DNA of 64,000 nt from an uncultured Christensenella sp. Lineage in GTDB: Bacteria > Bacillota > Clostridia > Christensenellales > Borkfalkiaceae. The translations under genes were made by a program, and so were the position numbers. Every line of letters starts with the position of its first letter. Positions within the stretch are counted from its first letter, which is position 1. Positions 17,769 to 26,940 of the stretch are shown piece by piece. The notes beneath the pieces are model-generated. The model saw only the letters and a list, made by a program, of their open reading frames with translations, was not told where the DNA came from and did no database searches. The stretch lies in the NCBI GenBank assembly GCA_910586065.1, contig CAJUGI010000007.1, forward strand, positions 32,171 to 96,170, written 5' to 3'.

Positions 17769-19349
17769 ATGGATAACGAGAAGAATATAATAGACGAAAT
17801 ATTAAAGAATATTAAAAACGGTGAGGACGAAGCGAGAAAGGGGACTTCGGTTTCGGAAACCGCAGAAAACGGTTTTGCCGCCGCTGAAACGGAAGGCTTT
17901 GCCGGCAGCGGCTTTTACGACGTTTCGGAATCGGCGAGGAAATTTTACAAGGACGGCGAATATGAAAAAGCCGCCGAGCTTTGGTTTAAGGCGGCAGAGG
18001 CGGGCGACGCTTACGCGCAGGTTTGCATAGGGGTTTGTTATCTGGAAGGAGAGGGCGTTGCCGAAGACGTAAAAACCGCGCTTGAATGGTTTAAAAAATC
18101 CGCCGAGCAGGACTCTCCGGAAGCGCACTACGAACTTGGAATGTGTTATCTGATGGGTACCGGAGTAGAAAAGGACGACGCGGTTGCAGTTAATTATCTT
18201 AAAAAGGCGGCGGATTTTGGCATTGCTCCGGCTCAGTATGCGCTTGCGAATTGTTATTACGACGGAACCGGCGTGCCGAGAGACGCAGAGGAAGAAGTAT
18301 ATTGGCTTAAACGGGCGAGCGAACAGAATTATTATAAGGCGCAACACGCGCTCGGGGTTTGCTATCTTGAAGGAACCGGCGTGGAAAAGAACGCCGTGGA
18401 GGCGGTTAATTTGTTTACTCTTGCCGCCGAGCGGGACTATCCGGAAGCGTACTACGAACTTGGAATGTGTTATCTGACGGGTACCGGAGTGGAAAAGGAC
18501 GATGCGGTTGCGGTTAATTATCTTAAAAAGGCGGCGGATTTTGACAACGTTTTGGCTCAGTACGAACTGGGTTGCATTTACGACGAAGGCAACGGCGTGC
18601 CGAAAAATTATGCTGCGGCCGTTGAGTTTTATAAAAAAGCCGCCGAATCGGGATATGCGGAAGCGCAAAACGAATACGGCTGGTGTTTTGTTGTTGGCAA
18701 GGGCGTTAAAAAGGATTTGCGGGAAGCCGGAAGATGGTTTCGCAGGGCGGCGGAACAAGGAGATATGCGTGCGCAATTTAACCTTGGAATGTGTTATGAA
18801 AAAGGTTACGGGATGAGCGCGGATGCGGATAAAGCGTTTAAATGGCATTTGAAATCAGCCGAACAGGGAGACGACAGGGCGCAGTTGCACACCGGTTGGA
18901 ATTATTTAATGGGTAACGGCGTTAAAGTTGACGGCGTCGAGGCGTTAAAATGGTTTAAGCGGTCGGCGATGCAGGGCAATGCGCAGGCGATGAGTGAAGT
19001 CGGTTATTGTAATCAGAACGGTATAGGCACAAAAAAGAACCGCGAGGAATGCGTTAACTGGTATAGGAAAGCCGCGGAATGCGGCAATTCAATGGCAATG
19101 TATAATCTGGGGTGTTGTTTTCGCCACGGAACTGGCGTTAAAAAGGATATGTTAAAGGCTGTGGAGTGGTATGAAAAAGCTGCGGAAAACGGAGAGGTTG
19201 ACGCTATGCTTAGTCTTGGATTTTTATATGAGAAGGGTAAGGGAATTAAGAAAGATATTGAACTTGCCGAAAGTTGGTATAAAAAAGCCGCCGATAATGG
19301 AAACGAAGAGGCAAAACTGTTTCTTGAAAAAAAGGAATTCAGGAAGTGA
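17769..19349 (+). CDS. Sel1-like repeat protein (526 aa)
   Basis: A paralogue of the preceding gene: a short acidic N-terminus (MDNEKNIIDEIL, compare NKVINEILETF in the neighbour), then about thirteen Sel1-like repeats such as LGMCYLMGTGVEKDDAVAV. Two internal units near residues 120-150 and 230-260 are almost identical, a sign of recent internal duplication. The ATG at 17769 is preferred because an earlier GTG lies inside the terminator stem. No clear ribosome site precedes it. Function unknown; probably a protein-interaction scaffold. Confidence 0.85.
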   Translation: MDNEKNIIDEILKNIKNGEDEARKGTSVSETAENGFAAAETEGFAGSGFYDVSESARKFYKDGEYEKAAELWFKAAEAGDAYAQVCIGVCYLEGEGVAEDVKTALEWFKKSAEQDSPEAHYELGMCYLMGTGVEKDDAVAVNYLKKAADFGIAPAQYALANCYYDGTGVPRDAEEEVYWLKRASEQNYYKAQHALGVCYLEGTGVEKNAVEAVNLFTLAAERDYPEAYYELGMCYLTGTGVEKDDAVAVNYLKKAADFDNVLAQYELGCIYDEGNGVPKNYAAAVEFYKKAAESGYAEAQNEYGWCFVVGKGVKKDLREAGRWFRRAAEQGDMRAQFNLGMCYEKGYGMSADADKAFKWHLKSAEQGDDRAQLHTGWNYLMGNGVKVDGVEALKWFKRSAMQGNAQAMSEVGYCNQNGIGTKKNREECVNWYRKAAECGNSMAMYNLGCCFRHGTGVKKDMLKAVEWYEKAAENGEVDAMLSLGFLYEKGKGIKKDIELAESWYKKAADNGNEEAKLFLEKKEFRK

Positions 19350-19685
19350 CGGCAGTTTTAAAAATGCAGGGAATACATAAAATATTTATATTTTTATACC
19401 GGAGGGACAGTTTAAACTTACGTACGGTTTTGCGGTAAACGGGCTTTATAATTAACATAATTTGCCCGACCTGCAATTAAAACTTAAGATACTTGTCGTC
19501 TTTGAAAAGCGGCGCAAAAAGTGTAAAAGTAACGAAATATCTACAAAAAGTACATAAAAGTACATAATAGTATTAAATTTTATTATAGATAGTGTTTTAA
19601 TATAATGAAAGGCGGCTAGTTTTGCGCCGCCTTTTTTCTTTACCACATTATTAGTTACACAGATGTCCTTACGTGGAGAAATGAA
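19350..19685 (+). other. AT-rich intergenic region with a promoter-terminator pair
   Basis: The region contains tandem AAAGTACATA copies near 19545-19570, a TATAAT-like element near 19601, and directly after it a GGCGGC...GCCGCC hairpin with six T residues (19611-19638). A terminator so close to a -10 element would cut any transcript very short. No gene seen. Confidence 0.45.
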
Positions 19686-19898
19686 TTGAAGCAGAATAGT
19701 ATGAAAGAAGTTTTGGAGTGCTTGATTCTGACAGTGAAAGCCAGCCTTGATGAAATTGCGGTAAAAGCAAAACGCAATGATTTTGTGTGCGGTGAAATTT
19801 ATGCTTATCTTGAGTGTCTTGAGGTTATCCAAACGTGGTGCAAAGCCGAAGAATACGGACTTTGCGGTAACCTCGAAGAAAAGTACTTAGCGGAATAA
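19686..19898 (+). CDS. Small hypothetical protein, 70 aa
   Basis: Not recognised. A 70-residue acidic, probably helical protein (MKEVLECLILTVKASLDEI..., four Cys). It starts at a TTG at 19686 after GTGGAGAA, or at the ATG at 19701. It is followed by a good terminator at 19924-19955, which supports a real transcription unit. Confidence 0.5.
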   Translation: MKQNSMKEVLECLILTVKASLDEIAVKAKRNDFVCGEIYAYLECLEVIQTWCKAEEYGLCGNLEEKYLAE

Positions 19899-19923
19899 CT
19901 TTTTGGTACCCTGCCGCAAAATC

Positions 19924-19955
19924 AAAGCCCCTTGCATATTGCAGAAGGGGCTTTT
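19924..19955 (+). terminator. Rho-independent terminator
   Basis: AAAGCCCCTT pairs with AAGGGGCTTTT. It lies 25 bp past the small gene. Confidence 0.8.
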
Positions 19956-20046
19956 CGGCGTGGGGATTTTTGAGTAACACAAGTGTTAGCCTGCAACAAC
20001 AAAAAAACAGCTCAAAAACCGTTAAAAACACGATTTTTAAGCTGTT

Positions 20047-20137
20047 TGGCGCGGAAGGAGGGATTTGAACCCTCGCTGCAGTTTCCCGCACTACTCCCTT
20101 AGCAGGGGAGCCCCTTGAGCCACTTGGGTACTTCCGC
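20047..20137 (-). tRNA. tRNA-Ser (anticodon GCT)
   Basis: A 91-nt class II tRNA on the minus strand with encoded CCA. The acceptor GCGGAAG pairs with CTTCCGC, the long variable arm is AGTGCGGGAAACTGCAG, and the anticodon stem CTCCC/GGGAG encloses loop CTGCTAA, giving GCT. On the same strand the region 20000-20046 forms an AAACAGCT...AGCTGTTTTTTT terminator. Confidence 0.92.
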
Positions 20138-20299
20138 TTGTTGCTCAAAGCTAATTCAATATATCATAAATTTACGGGTTTGTCAAAACTTTAATTCGCT
20201 CTTTTGAAAGTTTTTTAAATTCAACTCTTGCATAACGGTGCCTGCTATGTTAAAATTACCATAAATATATTCGGATTGAGTATATTGTAGGGGGGAAAT

Positions 20300-20908
20300 A
20301 TGAAAATTATCTTTTTCGGTGATTCGATTACCGATTGCGGACGGGACAGGCAGGACGAAAAGTCGCTTGGCGACGGTTATGTAAAAATACTTTCGGATAA
20401 GCTTTTACCTTTGTATCCCGATAAGGGAATACAGCTTGTGAACAAGGGGATTTCCGGCAACAGGGTAAGCGATTTGCTTGCGCGTGCCGACGCCGACGTT
20501 ATTGCTCACAAACCCGACGCGGTTGTTATTATGATTGGCATTAACGATACCTGGCATAAGTTTAAACACGGTACAGAACTTGATTTGGTGAAGTTTGAAG
20601 CGGATTTTAAGGCGCTTTTGACAAGGATGAAAGAGGCAGGAATAGTTTTGATTTTTTTGGAACCGTTTCTTTTGCCTGCGCCGGACAAGTTCAGACTTAG
20701 ACCGTTATTTGACAAGGAACTTGCAATTATAAATAAAATCGGATTGCAGATTGCCGACGAATTTGTAGCTTATGACGAAATGTTTAACGGACTGTGCCAG
20801 ACTGTTTCGTACAAAGAGTATTCGCCGGACGGAGTGCATCCTACGCATCGGGGCTCGAGACTGATTGCGGATACGGCGATAAAAGCCATAAGAAAACATT
20901 TACTTTAA
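20300..20908 (+). CDS. SGNH/GDSL-family hydrolase (cytoplasmic)
   Basis: A 202-residue esterase-type enzyme of the SGNH fold. Block I is FFGDSITDCGRD (Ser nucleophile near residue 8), block II has the Gly in NKGISGNRV, block III is MIGINDTW, and block V is SPDGVHPTHRG with the Asp and His of the triad. No signal peptide, so it acts inside the cell. Similar enzymes deacetylate sugars or hydrolyse lysophospholipids; substrate unknown. The start has a GGGGGG ribosome site, and a terminator (20918-20947, CGGCGCA/TGCGCCG plus T run) follows directly. Confidence 0.88.
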   Translation: MKIIFFGDSITDCGRDRQDEKSLGDGYVKILSDKLLPLYPDKGIQLVNKGISGNRVSDLLARADADVIAHKPDAVVIMIGINDTWHKFKHGTELDLVKFEADFKALLTRMKEAGIVLIFLEPFLLPAPDKFRLRPLFDKELAIINKIGLQIADEFVAYDEMFNGLCQTVSYKEYSPDGVHPTHRGSRLIADTAIKAIRKHLL

Positions 20909-20917
20909 TTTGTATTG

Positions 20918-20947
20918 CGGCGCATACGGTTGTATTGCGCCGTTTTT
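20918..20947 (+). terminator. Rho-independent terminator after the SGNH hydrolase
   Basis: The 7-bp stem CGGCGCA/TGCGCCG is followed by GTTTTTG-type U tract. Confidence 0.75.
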
Positions 20948-20983
20948 GTTTAAAATAACTACAGAGTTTCAGCAAAAGCGGTA

Positions 20984-21035
20984 TTGACAACAAAATTTTG
21001 CAGTGATAATATATAAGTTGGGAGAGCGCTCTCCC
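20984..21035 (+). promoter_or_regulatory. Promoter with overlapping LacI-type palindromic operator
   Basis: TTGACA at 20984-20989, a 17-bp spacer, and an extended -10 TGATAATAT (21004-21012). The perfect 16-bp palindrome GGGAGAGCGCTCTCCC (21020-21035) covers the expected start point. Such GC-centred palindromes with a central CG are typical of LacI/GalR-family repressors, so sugar-controlled repression of the downstream esterase lipoprotein is inferred. No regulator gene is seen nearby. Confidence 0.7.
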
Positions 21036-21089
21036 TTTTACGTTGTTTTACAACGTAAAAACATTGAAAGTTATAAAAAGGAGAATGAA

Positions 21090-22745
21090 ATGAAGAAAAA
21101 GAAAATTTTAGCGCTTTTGCTTGCCGGAAGCGTTGCCGCCACGGTGTTTGCTGCAACCGGTTGCGGCGACCCGAACACAGGAGGAGATAAGGATAATTCA
21201 ACGCCGCTTGCGGCTGACAAAAAGATTTACGTAGTCGGAGACAGCACTGTATGTTCTTTTAGCGACAGCTATTATTTACCGCGCTACGGTTACGGAACAC
21301 AGCTTTATAATTATTTTAACGTGCAGGAGAATCAGGTTAATAATCTTGCGCTTTCGGGCAGAAGTTCGTGGAGTTTTACTTATGAAACGAATTATACAAC
21401 GCTTAAATCTTCAATAGGTGCCGGCGACTATTTGATTATAGGTTTCGGGCACAATGACCAGAAGGACGACATTTACACAAATCCTAATCTTACAACAGAC
21501 AGTAGCGAACAGATTGACGGAGTAATCAACAAGCAGCCTAAAACGCATTATGCGTCGTTTAAGCGTTCGCTTTATGAAAATTATATAAAAGTTGCCGAGG
21601 ACGCCGGTGCAACGGCAATATTGTGCACGCCTATTGTAAGACTTAACGACAAAAATGATTATTCGGGTAACAGCGGTCACATAAGAGCTACAAGCGACGG
21701 CGGTAAAAATCCCGGCGGAGACTGGGCGAAAGCTATACGCGAGTTGGGCGAAGAAAAGAATGTTGACGTCGTTGATTTAACCGAACTTACAAAAAATGAC
21801 TATATTGCAAAGGGGTATACCGAAGCGGCTAAATACCATGCGGCGACAGGAGCAAAGTGGACCGACGATACGAAGACGGCGAAGGAGGCGACCGGTACCG
21901 ACGGTACGCATACAAATATGTACGGTGCAAAGATGAATGCATATTATATTGCAAACGCACTTAAATCTTCGTCTAATCCCATATCTAAAAATATTAAAGA
22001 TAATATTGTTAAACCGACGTATGAAAACGATTATAATGCTGGTATAAATTCAGATTATGAAATTGTTGATTATAAGCCTTTTGACCCGACAACTTCGGGA
22101 ACTTCTATGTTGGGCGCCTTGCAAGCGGAAAACTGGTATGCAACGGCGTTCGGCAGTATGGGCGCGGCTATGAGTACGGAAACCGGAAGTGTGACGCAAA
22201 ATGAAACGTCAGACGGAAGTCTTTCTTTTACAGTAGAAGAGAAATTGGAAAAATTGAAGATAGCTTCCGGCGAAGAGGGTATAGTATGTGCGTTTACACA
22301 GCTTGCAAGTAACGCAACGTTTAAAATTTCAGCGGACGTTACCATAAATGATTATACCGCACACGCGCAAACCGGTTTTGGAATTATGCTCCGTGACGAC
22401 ATATATATTGATAAGAGAGATTCTTCAATTTTGAGCAACTATGCGGCTGCCGGCGTTTACGGTCTTTCTACGGCGGCAAATATTTTGTATACGAGAGAAA
22501 ACGGTGCTTTAAAACCTGTGAACAAGGCGCAGACGCTTGACACTGAAAAGACGCACACTTTATCTATTGAAAGGTCCGGTAAGACTGTTACCGTTACTTT
22601 TGACGGAATGTCACAGCAATATCCCGACTTTGACGTCGTTGTTAAAGATTCCGAATATATGTATATTTGTCTTTATACTTCAAGAGGTACGGCGGTTACT
22701 TTTAACAACGTAAATCTTCAGATTACAGGAACTTCAGAAGCATAA
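21090..22745 (+). CDS. SGNH-family esterase lipoprotein (rhamnogalacturonan acetylesterase-like)
   Basis: A 551-residue surface lipoprotein. The signal peptide MKKKKILALLLAGSV... ends in the lipobox-like FAATGC, so the mature N-terminal Cys would be lipidated. An SGNH catalytic domain follows: VVGDSTVCSF, GFGHNDQKD and DGTHTNMYG hold the Ser, Asn and Asp/His blocks, as in family 12 carbohydrate acetylesterases. The C-terminal 200 residues look like a LamG or jelly-roll carbohydrate-binding module (TGFGIMLRDDIYI, TLSIERSGKTVTVTFDG). It probably removes acetyl groups from plant polysaccharide outside the cell. Start ATG at 21090 with AAAAGGAGA. Likely controlled by the operator at 21020. Confidence 0.82.
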   Translation: MKKKKILALLLAGSVAATVFAATGCGDPNTGGDKDNSTPLAADKKIYVVGDSTVCSFSDSYYLPRYGYGTQLYNYFNVQENQVNNLALSGRSSWSFTYETNYTTLKSSIGAGDYLIIGFGHNDQKDDIYTNPNLTTDSSEQIDGVINKQPKTHYASFKRSLYENYIKVAEDAGATAILCTPIVRLNDKNDYSGNSGHIRATSDGGKNPGGDWAKAIRELGEEKNVDVVDLTELTKNDYIAKGYTEAAKYHAATGAKWTDDTKTAKEATGTDGTHTNMYGAKMNAYYIANALKSSSNPISKNIKDNIVKPTYENDYNAGINSDYEIVDYKPFDPTTSGTSMLGALQAENWYATAFGSMGAAMSTETGSVTQNETSDGSLSFTVEEKLEKLKIASGEEGIVCAFTQLASNATFKISADVTINDYTAHAQTGFGIMLRDDIYIDKRDSSILSNYAAAGVYGLSTAANILYTRENGALKPVNKAQTLDTEKTHTLSIERSGKTVTVTFDGMSQQYPDFDVVVKDSEYMYICLYTSRGTAVTFNNVNLQITGTSEA

Positions 22746-22765
22746 ATTAAAAAAAACTATATAAT

Positions 22766-22799
22766 AAGCGGGCGCGGATTTAATCCGCGCCCGCTTGAT
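22766..22799. terminator. Bidirectional terminator between convergent genes
   Basis: A near-perfect 31-nt inverted repeat, AAGCGGGCGCGGATT / AATCCGCGCCCGCTT, with a T run on the plus side and an A run upstream that serves the minus strand. Confidence 0.8.
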
Positions 22800-22823
22800 T
22801 TTATTTAATTTTATTTCCGCAAT

Positions 22824-25643
22824 TTATCTTCTGCGTTTTGCCGGACGGGTTTTTACCACTGCAATGTATATTGCAAGAGCGCTGCCCGCAAGAACGAACG
22901 CAAGTACGGAGCACGTTACGATAACGGCAGTCGAACTGCCGCTTTCAGGCGTTGCAAAGTCGGCGGAAATATCAGCCGCATTCAAAACTATCGTATTGGG
23001 AGTTTTAATTTCAATTCCATTGGCGCTATAGTTTTCGGCAGCCGAACATCTGATAAATGAAACTTCAAGCGTGTTGCCTTCGGCAAGCTGGTCCTTAGTT
23101 AACGTAATTGCAGTTGTATCTTTGGTTACGTTTTCAAGCGCCTCGCCGTTTAACATAATTTTGTCAAGTTGATAGCCTTCCTGCGCGGTTATGTTATAGG
23201 TGATTTCATCGCCCTCGACAACGTTAATTCCGCTCTTGTCAATAGAACCGCCGTTGCCTACGACGCTTGCGTAAACGCTCTTTGTTTGGTTTTCGGTTAC
23301 TGCAGATTTTTTAACCTGAACGACTGTGAAGGGGCTAAAACTCGTTACCTTTGCGATAAGTCCGTATTGAGTTACGATTACGGGGATTTCTTCAACACCC
23401 GTTATATTGCCTTTATTATCGTGTTTATAGTGGTAAATTTTGAATGTGGTTCCTTCGTCATCGGGGCTGAAACCTTCGGGGAAGCCGAACGCAACCTGCA
23501 TATAACTGCCGTTGGGAACGGTTTGGACTACTCCGCAAAGTTGAAGACTGATTTCGTAAGTTGCCGTGGTTACTATATCGTCCTTTGCAATACCTTCTTC
23601 CGTTTCAAGCATGTCGAGCATTGTTTCGGTCTTTTTGTTGCCTGTTTTGTCGGCTACGAGAAGAAGCTGGCTTCTTTGGTTTTTAGCATAATAGTTGCCG
23701 TTTTCATCCTTGAAATCGTTAACCGCGAGGTTGGACGTATCCAAAATGTTAGGGGTGCCGTAGGCGTTTATGTAAAGTCTGCCGTCATTAAATATTTTAC
23801 TGCAAACTACGTTTTTACCCGAAAACGTATAATATACCGGATCGGGAGTTTTGTTACTTCTTTTGCCGACGAGATTCGTAGGCGTAAAGTAATAACCGGT
23901 GCCGTTATGAATAAACATTCTGCTGGGCTTGAACGTAAATGTTATTGTCTTGTCGCCGTCCCATTTAAAGTCGATTACTTCAACGTTATCGCGTACGGTA
24001 TCGTTGCCGCGCGTGGTTTCGATGTTAAGCTCCACGTCCTCAATTGTTTTGCCTTCGGCAAGTACAAGAGTGTCGGTGTAAACGAATTTCATAGAATACG
24101 TACCGTCTACTTTAAGCGTACCGGTATTTGTAGGCGTAACGTTTGCGCCGGGCGCGGGGATATAACTGCCGTAGCCCTCGTTCTGGTAAGGCGTGCTGGG
24201 CTGGCTTATATGCTCTTCAGTGAGTTTAATTTCATCGTACATATAGTAACAAGGTTTGCCTGCAAGGTCGCCGAATTCGGGTTTGTCGGGATAAGTGGAG
24301 CCAAGCGGGTCCTGTTTGTCAGGTGCGTAATCTATAAGCGCAAACTGAAAATACTCGGTATTAGCGTACAGATATACATAGCTGCCTTTATCGTCGTAAC
24401 TGAACGCGCCGGGGAATATAAAGTCCGCCATAATTGCAAAGTTACACCAACCGCTCCATTTTATGGTTCCGTCTTCCAACTTGTCGCCAAGGCGTGCGGC
24501 AAGATATTTGCCTTGCTGTTCAAGTTTTTTAGCGCCCATTCCATCGTATACGACGGTAAGCTTGCAAACTTTTCCGTTTCCGTCGGGATTATCGCTGTAT
24601 TCGCCTTTGATGGACATTCCGTTATCGTCGGTGTCGTTGCCGTAGTTATAAGGCTTTAATGCGGGGTATTTAAGTTCGTAGCCGGAGGATGAAATTACCG
24701 GGTCTTCGACGTGGTCGCGGGAAATAGCTTTTTGTCCCAAAAACAGCCAGTCGTTTTTGCCGGCAGTATCGTTCCAAGTGGGGTCCACCGCATACCACTG
24801 ACCATCAAGCTTTACCGCGTTCCACATATGTGCTACGTAGTTGGAAGAAGTGGAAGAACAGCTGTAACCCTGTACGCATACGCAGGGGATATTAAGTCTG
24901 TCTAAAACTGCTTTAAAAGCTTTTGCATAGCCGCCGCAGATTGCTTTGCCGTTTACAAGGGCGCCGTAAGACGTATCTATGTAATCGGCTTCGGGTAGAT
25001 AACCGTCGGGGGTGGTGCAAAAATCGTACTCGACGTTGTCGCTTATGTATTTATTAACATATTCTATCTGAGTTTTTGCGTCGTCGCCCGCCGCCTTTGC
25101 TCCGTTTACAACTTCCGTAAGCTTTGCTTCGTATTGCGCAATAGCGGAATTAACTTTTCCTTCGGTATCTAAGTGGCCGAGGTAAAGAGTGTCGGTACGG
25201 CTGGTATCGAGGAAGGCAACATAATTGCCGTTTTGCACGCCCGCGCTTATTGAAACGCCGAAGATATCCGCATAAAAGATATCAGGGTTATCCATAAGGA
25301 ATGCGTCGCGCCCCGCGCTGAATGCTACGGGCAATTTCGAGCTGCCGTCTTCAACATAATTTTTTATGTCTTCGGCAACTGTAATCCCGTTTTCTAAAAT
25401 GTTGAAGTCTACTTCGTTCTTTTTAAACGAGCCGTTTTGGTCAAGTTTTTCAAACGCGTTGTAAAACCTGGTAGCTCTTGGATTGTATTTAAGACCTTCG
25501 TAGAAGTAAGTCAAACCTTCGTTTGCGGGTGTTGTATCGGCAAATGCGGATTTTCCGAATATAAAGCCTAACCCCGTGCACAAGGTTAATGCGTAGGCGG
25601 CAACTGATATCATTGCGCCTGTGCGTTTTGCTGTTGTTTTCAT
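22824..25643 (-). CDS. Surface protein with transglutaminase-like domain
   Basis: A 939-residue exported protein. It has a signal peptide (residues 1-35, cleavage near SAFA-DT). A transglutaminase-like cysteine-protease domain at about residues 190-300 has the triad Cys in NGKAICGGYAKAF, His in YVAHMWNAV and Asp in WYAVDPTWND. Several beta-rich domains follow, with a bacterial-repeat-type module near 800-870 (VVGNGGSIDKSG...) and a C-terminal transmembrane helix followed by RPAKRRR. This domain often remodels cell-wall peptides or works with surface complexes; its substrate here is unknown. The start has CGGAGG eight bases upstream. Convergent with the esterase lipoprotein. Confidence 0.85.
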   Translation of the reverse strand: MKTTAKRTGAMISVAAYALTLCTGLGFIFGKSAFADTTPANEGLTYFYEGLKYNPRATRFYNAFEKLDQNGSFKKNEVDFNILENGITVAEDIKNYVEDGSSKLPVAFSAGRDAFLMDNPDIFYADIFGVSISAGVQNGNYVAFLDTSRTDTLYLGHLDTEGKVNSAIAQYEAKLTEVVNGAKAAGDDAKTQIEYVNKYISDNVEYDFCTTPDGYLPEADYIDTSYGALVNGKAICGGYAKAFKAVLDRLNIPCVCVQGYSCSSTSSNYVAHMWNAVKLDGQWYAVDPTWNDTAGKNDWLFLGQKAISRDHVEDPVISSSGYELKYPALKPYNYGNDTDDNGMSIKGEYSDNPDGNGKVCKLTVVYDGMGAKKLEQQGKYLAARLGDKLEDGTIKWSGWCNFAIMADFIFPGAFSYDDKGSYVYLYANTEYFQFALIDYAPDKQDPLGSTYPDKPEFGDLAGKPCYYMYDEIKLTEEHISQPSTPYQNEGYGSYIPAPGANVTPTNTGTLKVDGTYSMKFVYTDTLVLAEGKTIEDVELNIETTRGNDTVRDNVEVIDFKWDGDKTITFTFKPSRMFIHNGTGYYFTPTNLVGKRSNKTPDPVYYTFSGKNVVCSKIFNDGRLYINAYGTPNILDTSNLAVNDFKDENGNYYAKNQRSQLLLVADKTGNKKTETMLDMLETEEGIAKDDIVTTATYEISLQLCGVVQTVPNGSYMQVAFGFPEGFSPDDEGTTFKIYHYKHDNKGNITGVEEIPVIVTQYGLIAKVTSFSPFTVVQVKKSAVTENQTKSVYASVVGNGGSIDKSGINVVEGDEITYNITAQEGYQLDKIMLNGEALENVTKDTTAITLTKDQLAEGNTLEVSFIRCSAAENYSANGIEIKTPNTIVLNAADISADFATPESGSSTAVIVTCSVLAFVLAGSALAIYIAVVKTRPAKRRR

Positions 25644-25734
25644 AAAACCTCCGAAAAAATATTTGCAAATTTAAAATGCCTATGCAAAGCATAGAGAAAG
25701 GGGGACGCCCCTTTCTTAAAACATTTACTTGCTC

Positions 25735-25763
25735 ATTATATATATTTTCATAAGTTTTTGCAA
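25735..25763 (-). promoter_or_regulatory. Promoter of the transglutaminase-domain gene
   Basis: On the minus strand: TTGCAA (25763-25758), 17-bp spacer, TATAAT (25740-25735). The roughly 85-nt leader holds two hairpins, CTATGC/GCATAG (25679-25694) and GAAAGGGG/CCCCTTTC (25695-25716). The rest of 25764-25998 shows only a hairpin near 25903-25945 that could end the YdeI-like transcript. Confidence 0.7.
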
Positions 25764-25998
25764 CAATTTTAATGAGGGTTTAATTTTAGCGGTTTTTGCG
25801 GCATAAACCGCTGTTGCTTATGACGCAAAAGCGGCAACAAAACCCCCCAAACACTTAAGGGAATCTGTTATAGGGATTTCCTTGTGTGCAAAAAAATAGC
25901 GCGCTATCTTCGCTTGCGAAGTATGGTGCGCTATACTTTATAAAAGATTATAAAGATAAATTGAATTTTATCGCAATTTTATTTGTAGAAATTAGTTT

Positions 25999-26575
25999 TC
26001 AATAGTCAAGTAATCGTCCGTTATCGTTCCATTCGCCAAACATTATGCCTTGCCTTGTATTATCAATAAATTTTTGTAAACGGCTTTGATATAATTCGGA
26101 TTGTTTTTTCTTGATTTGTATAGTATCAATTCTAACACGTTGATATAACGGCGGAAAACTTAAAAAATTATTCCATACAGTTGTATCTGCTTGTAAAGCG
26201 TTCAATATCTCATTATCGATTAAAAAGCCCAACGGCGACATATCGGGCAAAACGGCACGTCCAGCGTCAGTCATACGCCCTAATTTTTCCATTCTACGGC
26301 AACGCTCTTTATTTAATTCAGACCATAAAGAATTTTTCTTGCGCGGGGCTAGCTTTTGAGCTGTAACACCGTTTTCAAGGTGTTTAGTAGTGCTGTCTAT
26401 CCAACCGAAACACATAGCTTCTTTAAACTGCGTCGATATACCAAAAAGTATTATCGTTTTGCGGTCTGCCACGCTTCACTATAACCCAACATTCTTTTTC
26501 TTTGTTATAGTTTTCGGTTAGCCATAATCGCAATTCATTACGATTTTTTGCTTCTAATAAATTAGTCGGCAACAC
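25999..26575 (-). pseudogene. YdeI/OmpD-associated family protein, frameshifted
   Basis: The downstream frame (26472 leftward) encodes FKEAMCFGWIDSTTKHLENG and LAPRKKNSLWSELNKE, the core of YdeI-like proteins. The N-terminal part AKNRNELRLWLTEN...KECWVIVKRGRP lies upstream in another frame. Removing one T from the TTT at about 26427 would join DAV to KEAMCFGWID and give a protein of about 190 residues starting at GTG or TTG near 26575-26572. So there is a one-base insertion, real or from assembly. YdeI-like proteins are poorly understood small cytoplasmic proteins. Confidence 0.7.
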
Positions 26576-26637
26576 ACAACTCAACTCGCTAAATTACTGT
26601 TTATCGTAGTTTCATTATAGCATAACCGTACTAAAAA

Positions 26638-26663
26638 AGCAAGGACCGATTATCGTCCTTGCT
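26638..26663. terminator. Hairpin upstream of the broken YdeI-like gene
   Basis: AGCAAGGAC pairs with GTCCTTGCT. On the minus strand it is followed by TTTTTT. It marks the right edge of the chromosomal arm before the element array. From 26664 to 26786 I see nothing. Confidence 0.6.
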
Positions 26664-26786
26664 TGGATCCCTATGAGATACATCCTTAAATGTATTCAGT
26701 TTGGGTTTGTGGTGGATTGTTCCCGAATTTTGCAAGCAGAGAATGAAAAACCGAAACGGAACTGTATGTTCAATTTAAGTTTAGTA

Positions 26787-26830
26787 TGGCTGGGCAGCTG
26801 GATTTAAACCAACGAATGACGGAGTCAGAG
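26787..26830 (-). repeat. Left attachment site of element A (tRNA-Gln 3' end copy)
   Basis: A diverged copy of the 3' part of the tRNA-Gln at 53976. The CCA end, acceptor strand, T arm and the stretch CGAATGACGGAGTCAGAG are kept, with one base lost and one G-to-A change. Similarity stops at the anticodon loop. It marks the outer left end of the three-element array. Confidence 0.8.
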
Positions 26831-26922
26831 TCTTAAAAACAAATTTTACAACCACAATATATAGTGTTTAATAAACAATAATAACCACAATATCTGCTAA
26901 TTTCGATGATTTTCAATTTTTA

Positions 26923-26940
26923 ACTCCCATATTAATCCCA
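26923..26940 (+). repeat. Putative integrase arm repeats, element A left end
   Basis: ACTCCC at 26923 and AATCCC at 26934, 11 bp apart, 93 bp inside the attachment core. Equivalent pairs occur at the other element ends. Confidence 0.4.

Noticed and set aside
16276..19349. Repeated DNA as a possible CRISPR array
   Set aside because: The periodicity comes from in-frame Sel1-like protein repeats with varied codons, not identical repeats with unique spacers. The same holds for the BspA-type gene. No cas genes are present.
23169..24659. A 496-residue reading frame antisense to the transglutaminase-domain gene
   Set aside because: Shadow of codon bias in the real gene: no domain, no start signal, Val/Tyr/Phe-rich nonsense composition. 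The same applies to the long antisense frames at 14796-15848, 16156-17379 and 17802-18848.
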